Shown in pieces: positions 46,301-48,945 of a stretch of DNA of 64,000 nucleotides (position 1 is the first letter of the stretch; each line of letters starts with the position of its first letter). The notes beneath the pieces were generated by a model that saw nothing but the letters and a program-made list of their open reading frames with translations, had not been told where the DNA came from and did no database searches. The position numbers and the translations under genes are program-made. Source of the stretch: Antedon mediterranea. Lineage: Eukaryota; Echinodermata; Crinoidea; Comatulida; Antedonidae. The stretch covers positions 3,474,001-3,538,000 of the forward strand of contig NC_092672.1 of assembly GCF_964355755.1 (NCBI RefSeq). Direction: 5' to 3'.

Positions 46301-47519
46301 ATTCATTCATTCGTATAGAAAGAATGTTCACAGGTACTGTAATTTACATCCTTGTGAGTGAGTGGCCGAGCGGTTAAGACAGTGGAACCGTAATCACGTA
46401 GCCATAACATCGGCAGGGGTTCGAGGCTCACTCACTCCATGGTTCTGGTGGTAGAACGAGTCTTCTCGGATAAGGACTATAAACCGTAGGTCCAGTGTAC
46501 ACAACTTGCTCGTGTGCACTTTAAAGAACCTAGTACATCTTTCGAGACGAGTAGGGGGTTACCCCGGTGTATTAGTACATCACAGCCACTGATCACCAAC
46601 TGGGCCCTCTGGGAGATCAGTCTTTGACTGAAGAGGTCACCCAGTATAAAGATAAAACAAACAAACAAACAAGTTACTTAAACAGACATGAATATTGACG
46701 CTGAATACTTGTACAACAAACTAAGTCAATAGCAAGACATAATTGTATTATGAATGTATAGTAAACATTTAGTATGATCTTAAGTAAACAACTAAAACAC
46801 GTTCCTTAAATAACTGTACATGTTGTTAAACATTGAATGTTATAAACATGTTCTATGTATGATTTTTTTTATATTTTATTTCATCATCACCCTACAGTGA
46901 CCATACATCACCATTAACCTGTCGCCATTAACCGGGTTGAAAGACATTTTTTTAAATAGAATGAATTTGGCAGGTGAAATATATATAAACTTGGTTAGGC
47001 TCCAGGAACTTCTTTTTCTTAAAGGGTCTTCAAAAAATATAAACATTAACAGAAAAAAAATAATTTTAAATTAAAACAATTTGTGTTATTAAATAATAGG
47101 CCCTACATATTTTTAGGTTGCATGGAAAAACATTAATTGAAAAGTTAAAATTAAAAATTACACACAAAATATAATTAAAAATCACCATACATTATTTATT
47201 CCATGCTCTATAATTGATTGGATTGTAATTGTACTTTACAAGAAAGCTCCAGTTCATATATAAAAATGTATTTCAAAAAAATGTCAACAGGAGCAAAAAC
47301 TCTTTGCCATGCCCATCTCCCAGGACCCTGGCAGACGACAACTCTACATACATACATACAGCAGGCAGGGTCCAGGCGGCCTACTACTTCCAGCCTACTT
47401 TCCTGTCAAAAGAAGCGCGTATTTTAACTTGTGATAAAAACTGATGTTCGTTACCTAACTTTACGAACCTTTTCTTTAAGAACAGCTTCACCAAGACCTT
47501 CATATTCTCGTAGATCCAT
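5333..47519 (-). CDS. SMTN: Smoothelin, 20 coding exons, five smoothelin repeats and C-terminal CH domain
   Basis: Smoothelins are actin-associated cytoskeletal proteins of contractile and other cells. In transcript order the exons are 47469-47519, 39934-40182, 32396-32471, 31214-32172, 30234-30309, 28316-28419, 26447-26590, 25698-25773, 25312-25503, 25003-25140, 23545-24876, 22678-23261, 14403-14516, 13356-13431, 10053-10490, 7762-7869, 7508-7604, 7174-7372, 6149-6300 and 5333-5471. All have GT/AG borders and matching phases. They total 5304 nt, an ATG-to-TGA frame of 1767 aa. Repeats of the type ERRxIRxAxREL lie near residues 9-37, 94-125, 438-470, 546-578 and 1358-1390, separated by long acidic, Ser/Thr-rich, probably disordered linkers. 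A coiled, Lys/Glu-rich segment (about 1570-1625) precedes a CH domain (about 1654-1764). Vertebrate smoothelin is roughly half this length and, as I recall, has three repeats. The long introns are full of transposon remnants. A 90-nt cassette exon (43412-43501) may also be used. Confidence 0.93.
5742..5839. repeat. Tandem duplication, about 50 bp, two copies
   Basis: GGTAATCATAACACCATGAT followed by GGTACAATGAC and AACTGAACCAGGGAGA occurs twice back to back, differing by a 2-bp TA deletion. It lies in the last smoothelin intron. Confidence 0.9.
5894..6033. mobile_element. MITE family B, copy 1
   Basis: The left end AGCTCCGTCTACACTAT and right end TTTGATAGTGTAGACAGAGC are inverted repeats. 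The interior carries ATGACATCATCATGCCCATATAT, the inner palindromic motif shared by the family. It lies in the last smoothelin intron. Confidence 0.8.
6332..6453. mobile_element. MITE family B, copy 2 (degenerate)
   Basis: This copy has AAGCTCTAAATGTGATGTGC at the left, CATATATGGACATGATGATG inside and TTTGATAGTATAGACATATC at the right. The left terminal repeat has lost its TCTACACTATCAAAC section. Confidence 0.6.
6639..6802. repeat. Tandem duplication, 82 bp, two copies
   Basis: A unit starting TTGTATTTATCATAGGGAGG and ending AGGTTAAGGAACCTGA is repeated almost perfectly (one C/T difference), so the event is recent. It lies in a smoothelin intron. Confidence 0.92.
7508..7869 (-). CDS. SMTN: Smoothelin exons 16-17: Ser-rich linker and charged helix
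   Basis: Exon 7762-7869 encodes a serine run (about ten Ser in a row) between SKKSTTV and KVPESQP. Exon 7508-7604 encodes a Lys/Glu helix (FDEELAKKKKEREEKRAEEA) that continues into the basic helix of the next exon. Vertebrate smoothelin has a comparable Ser-rich then Lys/Glu/Gln-rich stretch before the CH domain, which supports the assignment. Phases 1-1-2-1 join without gaps. Confidence 0.9.
8048..8206. mobile_element. MITE family B, copy 3 (well preserved)
   Basis: The ends AGCTCTGTCTACACTATCAA and TTTGATAATGTAGACAGAGC are near-perfect inverted repeats. The interior has GATGTGCACATATATGGACA and two CATATTTGGGCA words. This copy is close to a consensus for the family. Confidence 0.85.
8694..8835 (-). 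mobile_element. SINE-like fragment, family E, copy 1
   Basis: The stretch with GCCACCAGTACGG, TTTTTCACAGAGGC, GACAACCCAGTGGCTTGAAC and CTTGTGGCTA closely matches 49187-49320. Only the longer copy has the tRNA-like box B, so this one is truncated. Confidence 0.6.
9479..9599. mobile_element. MITE family B, copy 4
   Basis: GGTCTTTCTACACTATCAG and ACTAGATAGTGTAGACAGAT form the ends, with GATGTGCCCATATATGGACA and CATATTTGGGCACATCACAC inside. The right terminal repeat is shortened. Confidence 0.75.
9636..9931 (-). mobile_element. tRNA-derived SINE, family C, copy 1
   Basis: On the minus strand the element begins GTGAGTGAGTGGTCGAGCGG (Pol III box A) and carries GGGGTTCGAGGCTCACTCAC (box B), followed by a conserved unrelated body with GTGCACTTTAAAGAACCTG. 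The same body in opposite orientation is at 46354-46671, so this is a dispersed SINE and not a tRNA gene. The head resembles a tRNA-Ser or tRNA-Leu. Confidence 0.88.
10053..10490 (-). CDS. SMTN: Smoothelin exon 15: Ser/Pro/Lys-rich linker
   Basis: It encodes DITEQPTITDRERRRQKRQ at its start, continuing the charged helix of smoothelin repeat 5, then a low-complexity linker with three copies of a PSTPVDNKPxLS unit and a final VQSVTKSITSKSAG. The repeat unit corresponds to a 39-bp DNA repeat (about 10245-10360). Phase 1 at both ends joins it to 13356-13431 and 7762-7869. Confidence 0.88.
10645..11294. mobile_element. 650-bp inverted-repeat element with a second inverted repeat nested inside
   Basis: The outer ends are GGGCGTGTTTCTGCTGC and the inverse of GGCCCTGTTTCTGCTGCC. 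Inside, TACCCTGTTTCTGCTAG near 10713 and GGCAGCAGAAAAGGGTACC near 11098 form another inverted pair with the same core. The flanks CATT and ATTG allow a 3-bp ATT target duplication, which is weak. There is no ORF, so it is a non-autonomous DNA transposon, perhaps one copy inserted in another. Confidence 0.6.
11335..11446. repeat. Tandem duplication, about 55-60 bp
   Basis: TGACTGACTTTGAATGTCAA through CTGTAATCTGAAAGGTTTCT occurs twice; the second copy contains an extra ACGGT. Confidence 0.88.
11578..11880. repeat. Tandem array, about 115-bp unit, three copies
   Basis: Each unit holds (C)TAAATGCTGTACATTCTT, TTAAAGTTAAAAG, ATACATTGTGC and CGACTTTATACGGTACGGTA. Copies 2 and 3 are most alike. It lies in a smoothelin intron and has no coding value. 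Confidence 0.88.
11953..12250. repeat. Direct repeat pair around TAAACTGGAGAGA
   Basis: The segment GCCCTGTA with TAAACTGGAGAGA and GCTATAGCAAATT at 11953-12033 recurs at 12172-12250 with about 80 percent similarity by eye, separated by an AATTGAATTGAATT-type simple repeat. Confidence 0.65.
13356..14516 (-). CDS. SMTN: Smoothelin exons 13-14: smoothelin repeat 5
   Basis: Exon 14403-14516 (114 nt, phase 0 to 0) ends in VGELEKM; exon 13356-13431 (76 nt, phase 0 to 1) begins LEVETVFEERKRIRARLREL. Together they form a smoothelin repeat that matches the most C-terminal repeat of vertebrate smoothelin, which has the same ELxKML...FEERKxIRxAxREL layout. The 76-nt exon has the same length and phases as those of repeats 2, 3 and 4. 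Confidence 0.92.
15711..15877. mobile_element. MITE family B, copy 5
   Basis: AAGCTCTGTCTACACTATCG and TAATAGTGTATAGACAGAGT are the ends. Inside are AAATATGGTAGTGATATGAT and CATGTCCATATATGGGCACA, the family's interior in reverse orientation. Confidence 0.82.
18520..18905 (+). mobile_element. Retroelement 3' end with (TTA)n tail
   Basis: The block ends GACCTTGTCGAAAACACCAT, TGAGGTGAACAAGTGTTGAC, ATGATTAAATAAAG, then TTTTTATTATTATTATTATA. A poly(A)-signal-like AATAAA followed by a short simple-repeat tail is typical of CR1/L2-like LINE or SINE 3' ends. No reverse transcriptase remains. Confidence 0.5.
22678..23261 (-). CDS. SMTN: Smoothelin exon 12: basic Ser-rich linker ending in a half smoothelin repeat
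   Basis: It encodes GIAKGKVSGFAAKFNCDVST, then basic Ser/Thr/Pro-rich sequence (probably disordered), ending MEIEIEIDLSELEK at a phase 0 donor. That ending resembles the first-half boundary of the other repeats (VLREK|, LQKL|, ELEKM|). No matching 76-nt second-half exon follows; the next exon (14403-14516) brings its own first half. Confidence 0.88.
23545..24876 (-). CDS. SMTN: Smoothelin exon 11: long acidic linker with TPDDDS tandem repeats
   Basis: The largest exon (1332 nt, phase 1 to 1). It encodes an acidic N-part with VGEIQFPVIESS, then about ten degenerate copies of a five-residue TPDDD/STPDD unit (DNA 24205-24370, 15-bp period), then Ser/Arg-rich sequence (GSRNLRSRS, TPTSTPQSSRSGS) and FQFGGAAN near its end. 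No folded domain is visible. The coding minisatellite is likely length-polymorphic. Confidence 0.9.
24205..24370 (-). repeat. In-frame 15-bp coding minisatellite
   Basis: The plus strand shows repeated GGAATCATCATCTGGTGT. On the coding strand each unit gives a TPDDD-type pentapeptide. Several central units are identical in DNA as well as protein, which points to recent slippage expansion within the smoothelin exon. Confidence 0.92.
25003..25503 (-). CDS. SMTN: Smoothelin exons 9-10: acidic linker after repeat 4
   Basis: Exon 25312-25503 encodes acidic sequence (LDSEDVDEEAESEEEAKMP) ending TIQIEFEVPQ. Exon 25003-25140 encodes FAAFEKAIEGMSTLLQQGL, a likely amphipathic helix. Phases 1-1-1 are continuous. 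The TIQIEFEVP motif recurs as TIQIAFEVP in exon 26447-26590, which suggests that part of the linker was duplicated together with the repeats. Confidence 0.88.
25698..26590 (-). CDS. SMTN: Smoothelin exons 7-8: smoothelin repeat 4
   Basis: Exon 26447-26590 (144 nt, phase 0 to 0) encodes ELTTIQIAFEVPETGSE and ends DITDINQLQKL. Exon 25698-25773 (76 nt, phase 0 to 1) encodes LDDCEDVDERRRIRTALRLL and RRHHR. The joined sequence is a full repeat unit. Its core DERRRIRTALR is one of the most canonical of the five. Confidence 0.93.
25929..26086. mobile_element. MITE family A, copy 2
   Basis: AGCTTGGTTCCCACTACAGA and TCCTAGTTGGAACCAAGCTT are inverted ends. The interior holds a longer imperfect palindrome around CAATCACAAGTGATGAATTA. 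The flanks GAATAA and AATAAA allow a short AATAA target duplication. Confidence 0.8.
26787..27095 (+). mobile_element. tRNA-derived SINE, family D, copy 1
   Basis: The head GGGCGTGTGGAGAAGTGTAT with GTTCGAATCCAACGC (box B) is followed by a body shared with 37296-37606 (ACACAACTTTGC, ATTATGGGAGTAT, TTTCCATAC). It ends CGCTTTATAAATCC and then an ATT-rich tail. Two copies in one window with the same tRNA-like head support a SINE, not a tRNA gene. Confidence 0.85.
27722..28045 (-). repeat. Tandem pair of tRNA-related segments
   Basis: Two diverged copies follow one another, each with GCCCTTTGAAACATCCTC or GCGCTTTGAAACATCCTC, then (GG)TAGGATTC or GTGGGATTCGAACC (box B complement), CTTCTTA, TATGTATGAATCTAG and ACAATAGAGTCTA. 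The first retains a recognisable GGTTCGAATCCCACC on the minus strand. They look like SINE relics duplicated in tandem. Confidence 0.6.
28316..28419 (-). CDS. SMTN: Smoothelin exon 6: short polar linker
   Basis: It encodes a 34-residue Ser/Asn/Gln/Glu-rich linker (SEEQIDKSEM, NNSLDNQDLE, ending SCDQ), phase 1 to 0. It connects repeat 3 (30234-30309) to the exon that opens repeat 4. Acceptor TTTTACAG and donor CAG|GTAAAG are both good. Confidence 0.85.
28703..28945. mobile_element. MITE family B, copy 6, with internal 21-bp expansion
   Basis: Inverted ends AACTCTGTCTACACTATCAA and TTTGATAGTGTAGACAGAGC bound the copy. Between them ATATCACTACCATATTTGGGA (21 bp) is repeated about six times, whereas other copies have one or two such words. 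The expansion makes several frames open, but nothing there is a gene. Confidence 0.9.
29147..29483. repeat. Tandem duplication, about 165-170 bp, two copies
   Basis: The unit GTACATTGCAAAGGTTAACA through GGGC(C/T)TGAATAAACAG is present twice with scattered substitutions and small indels. It lies in a smoothelin intron and holds no exon. Confidence 0.88.
30234..30309 (-). CDS. SMTN: Smoothelin exon 5: second half of smoothelin repeat 3
   Basis: A 76-nt exon (phase 0 to 1) encoding LREADSLKKKREIRAAMREL and RRKSR. The first half of the repeat, DENVLREK, is the last sequence of exon 31214-32172. The usual acidic ERR core is KKKREIR here, a more basic variant. Confidence 0.92.
31214..32172 (-). 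CDS. SMTN: Smoothelin exon 4: long acidic linker
   Basis: A 959-nt exon, phase 1 to 0. It starts AEFEAYRPTRRASRQQQ directly after repeat 2, runs through acidic, Ser/Thr-rich sequence with EVQFPIQDE about midway, and ends IEDVFSIQDENVLREK, the first half of repeat 3. No folded domain is visible. Confidence 0.9.
32396..32471 (-). CDS. SMTN: Smoothelin exon 3: second half of smoothelin repeat 2
   Basis: A 76-nt exon (phase 0 to 1) encoding LKDTDDYYERKRLRTAVREL and RRAKD. It joins the preceding exon's ITEEEELRSM, giving a unit close to the second N-terminal repeat of vertebrate smoothelin. The donor GATG|GTCTGT is weaker than that of sister exons, yet frame and homology fix it. Confidence 0.9.
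32597..32742. mobile_element. MITE family G, copy 1 (intact)
   Basis: AAAGGTCAATGTACACAGAC with GATAACAACGGTAA and TTACCGTTACCGTT with CGTCTGTGTATATTGGCC are inverted ends. The middle TGTGTAAATGGTCATAAGGA is shared with the split copy at 37078-37882. Confidence 0.78.
35475..35628. mobile_element. MITE family B, copy 7 (degenerate)
   Basis: Interior words ATGTGACAAAAAATGTCCCA, TATCACTACCATATTTAAGC and AGTGTAGACAAAGC match the family. The left terminal repeat is lost. Confidence 0.6.
36242..36510. mobile_element. Short hAT-type MITE relic
   Basis: The left end CAGTGGCGGATCCAGGATTT and right end GAGATCCAGCCACTG are inverted repeats of the CAGTGGCG type found at the ends of the hAT element at 53954-55210, whose right end reads inward with the same CAGGATTTTGAA. 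No clear 8-bp target duplication is left. Confidence 0.65.
37078..37882. mobile_element. MITE family G, copy 2, split by an insertion
   Basis: The left half (AAGGCCAATTTACAGACAAG to CATAAGGAATAACATA) matches the left of 32597-32742; the right half (GATTCTATATTTTTATTACC to CTGTGTAAATTGGCC) matches its right. In copy 1 these halves are adjacent; here about 580 bp including a family D SINE separates them. Confidence 0.8.
37296..37606 (+). mobile_element. tRNA-derived SINE, family D, copy 2
   Basis: The head AAGAGCGTGTGGCGCAGTGT and AGGTTCGAATCCAACTC (box B) precede the shared body, ending GGGCGCTATATAAATGTGGT and (ATT)n. It is better preserved than the copy at 26787 and sits inside the split family G MITE, so it inserted later than that MITE. 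Confidence 0.88.
39483..39905 (+). pseudogene. hAT transposase C-terminal fragment and transposon terminus
   Basis: An open stretch encodes RQQYRSNHPGDTVEV, then LPIQLLDHLQTKLKTRLS and later YDDLPRHKHLHSDLQRWKR. This follows the hAT pattern RQxxRxN...E.Y....PxLDHL...L..R and DLPSP..L..EL..WK. The canonical block just before the LDHL motif and the C-terminal dimerisation core are missing. The segment ends CTGGCTGCGCCCCTG, whose complement CAGGGGCGCAGCCAG is a hAT-style terminus. No matching 5' terminus was found. It is a relic inside a smoothelin intron. Confidence 0.6.
39934..40182 (-). CDS. SMTN: Smoothelin exon 2: repeat 1 second half, coiled linker, repeat 2 first half
   Basis: A 249-nt phase 0-0 exon. 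It begins LKSCKDISERCYIRAAIRRM, continues with a Lys/Glu helix (EDRVNKLMEEEAKEREKKLE) and ends ITEEEELRSM. This is the order in vertebrate smoothelin's N-terminus (repeat, Glu-rich helix, repeat). Acceptor TTTTTCAG and donor ATG|GTAAGT are strong. The internal ATG (MSNPATT) is not a start. Confidence 0.93.
40225..40575. repeat. Element F (TGTCCCTTTATAGGG-type repeat) interrupted by a MITE
   Basis: GGGGACATTTTCAGAAACCA, TGTCCCTTTATAGGGTGTTC and, beyond the nested MITE, AATGTCCCTTTAAACGGTGT and GGAGTTCTACAGTA form a family with related stretches at about 37880-37985 and 52585-52705. The family nature is inferred from similarity by eye only. Confidence 0.5.
40296..40446. mobile_element. MITE family A, copy 3 (near-perfect palindrome), nested in element F
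   Basis: GCGTGGTTCCCACTAGAGAC and GAGTCCTAGTGGGAACCAAG are the ends; the interior (CAATCACAAGCGATGGATTA) closely matches copy 2. Element-F sequence lies on both sides, so this is a later insertion. Confidence 0.85.
41700..41880 (+). mobile_element. Possible retroelement 3' tail with (AAAC)n
   Basis: The block ends GGAAAAGATTTAATAAACAA followed by five AAAC units. A near-terminal AATAAA and a short simple repeat resemble a LINE or SINE 3' end. No second copy is visible in the window, so the call is weak. Confidence 0.35.
43412..43501 (-). CDS. SMTN: Possible cassette exon of smoothelin (90 nt, phase 0-0)
   Basis: On the minus strand an acceptor (TTTAATAG) and donor (GCAAG|GTTATA) bracket exactly 30 codons, GAHEWADYLNQIIQ through DDSNYISSK, open and phase 0 at both ends. 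It could be inserted between exon 1 (ends VLKEK) and exon 2 (starts LKSCKD) without changing the frame. There is no known homologue in smoothelins that I recognise, and the polypyrimidine tract is poor, so chance is possible. Confidence 0.35.
45423..45440 (+). other. G-run with quadruplex potential
   Basis: About 14 consecutive G, an A, then four G stand out in an AT-rich intron. On the smoothelin sense strand this is a C run. It may be a sequencing or assembly length artefact. Confidence 0.6.
46354..46671 (+). mobile_element. tRNA-derived SINE, family C, copy 2 (full length)
   Basis: GTGAGTGAGTGGCCGAGCGG (box A) and AGGGGTTCGAGGCTCACTCA (box B) head a body that matches 9636-9931 in reverse, ending CCCAGTATAAAGATAAAACA and (AAAC)n. 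Both ends are complete, so it is a useful reference copy. Confidence 0.9.
47469..47519 (-). CDS. SMTN: Smoothelin exon 1: start codon and first half of repeat 1
   Basis: ATG at 47517-47519 opens MDLREYEGLGEAVLKEK, then AAG|GTTCGT. The donor was chosen because VLKEK|LKSCKDISER parallels VLREK|LREADSL of repeat 3, and because the sum of exons then stays in frame. A second GT four codons further (AG|GTAACG, phase 2) would need an alternative acceptor at exon 2 and cannot be excluded. No other in-frame ATG lies nearby upstream. Confidence 0.8.
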
Positions 47520-48154
47520 TGCAGTTTTGCAATTGAAAAATCCGATTTTATTCGGTAAAAAAATAAGATTCCGAATATTATAGTCTTCTACCAGCCAGAC
47601 ACCAACCACCTGTCTGTGTGTGAGATGAGGACTTTTAGCTGAGTTTGTTCTTAATCAATTTGTTACAATGGACGCCTAGAGAGGGCGGAGTTCCATAACA
47701 AATTGTACTGTACTGGATTTTATACGATCTTGTTATGTCACCGATTTAGTGTTTTAAATAAAAACAAATGTGATAGAAATTACATTATTATTATAAAATC
47801 ATTATTAGTGATAGACAGACCGATGTTTGTCCCCAAAACATGAAACTCATGACTTTTTATTATACTGTATTACTGTACCACATTGTAGTTTTAATTCAGT
47901 TATTTCCTTCTTCCCAAACAATGTACACAAATTTAAAAATTAATAGACAAATATGACGGAAGTACAGACTCTGATAACAATTTAAACAAAGTATGATTTA
48001 TTCACCCGTATTCTATGAATATTAATTCTGAAAACAATGGTAAAAACAAATGTGGAACTCTAGTTTTGTTTTTCATTATTACTAACAAATGTGAAGGATT
48101 ATTTAACAAGTTTATGACATTATTGCTATCATTTAACTTTATTTTATAATGTAA

Positions 48155-48198
48155 ATATATATATATATATATATATAAATGTTCGGTTCAATGTAACC

Positions 48199-48232
<34 letters not shown>
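48155..48232. repeat. Paired (TA)n runs forming a potential hairpin
   Basis: Two (AT)n runs of roughly 12 units each flank AAATGTTCGGTTCAATGTAACCGTC. Within the loop CGGTT and AACCG can also pair. It is a likely fragile, length-variable cruciform. Confidence 0.8.
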
Positions 48233-48234
<2 letters not shown>

Positions 48235-48342
48235 ACAAGAGGCAAAGAACATTAATTCTAAACTGCCCGGTGATATACTGAAATTTAATTAATTAATTTG
48301 AAACGATAAAGATGAGGAAATCTGTGAGAATGAGAAAAAGTC

Positions 48343-48414
48343 GCCCCAACCGAGACTCGAACTCGGACCGCCTGCTTGATATGCAGCTGTCCTAACCATT
48401 AGACCACTGGGGCT
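48343..48414 (-). tRNA. tRNA-like gene, predicted anticodon AUC (would read Asp GAU)
   Basis: On the minus strand the 72-nt sequence folds as a cloverleaf: acceptor GCCCCAG with TTGGGGC, D arm GTCT..GGAC, anticodon stem GCTGC/GCAGG (first pair G-G mismatched), loop ATATCAA, variable CGGT, T arm CCGAG-TTCGAGT-CTCGG, discriminator G. Box A (TGGTCTAATGG) and box B (GTTCGAGTC) are present, and TTTTT follows within a few bases as a Pol III terminator. The body resembles a tRNA-Arg more than canonical tRNA-Asp, and AUC is an unusual anticodon. It may be a functional variant, a pseudogene or the head of a SINE. Confidence 0.65.
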
Positions 48415-48945
48415 TTCATGGTATTGATACTAACTATACTCACTAAATTGATTGAAAAGGTGTAAAAATACATTGTTCCAATCACATTGCAGTGAAAGTA
48501 GGAAGATCCATATACTGTATACGGTAACTTGCATATTCAACAGTTACAAATTAAATTTAGTAACAATGATTTGGTCATATTTGAATAAATAAATAAATTG
48601 GTTAGTTTAATAGTAGAATACTGAAGTAAACTTTCAACAAAAGAAATGTTAGGTTATACAAAATTAAAAAAGAAAAAATAATTTACAAGTTTAGGTACAA
48701 AATGAGTATATTGAACCCATTTAAAGTCAGGAATGTATGCAGTGCCGCAGAGCTACAGTAGGGCTTGCTCTCCCCAAGCTGAAATTAATTAATGAACTCA
48801 TTTTTGATATAATGTTATATGTTATTTCTCTCCTGTTTAAAAAATCTTACATCCCCCTCCCACCACACGCCATTTAAACATATAAGCTTTAAACATTATT
48901 ATATCAGATCACTACAATTTGTACCATCTTCTCACTGACATGATG

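Larger units (their letters stand above)
40576..47468 (-). other. Smoothelin intron 1 (rest)
   Basis: AT-rich sequence with one possible cassette exon (43412-43501), a retroelement tail (41700-41880), a long G run (45423-45440) and a family C SINE (46354-46671). The rest shows no exon or recognisable repeat. The frames at 47218-47444 lie just downstream of exon 1 and have no support as genes. Confidence 0.5.

Noticed and set aside
47218-47444. Two overlapping plus-strand frames near smoothelin exon 1
   Set aside because: They overlap each other in different frames, contain a simple CATACATACATACA stretch, and have no family similarity that I recognise.
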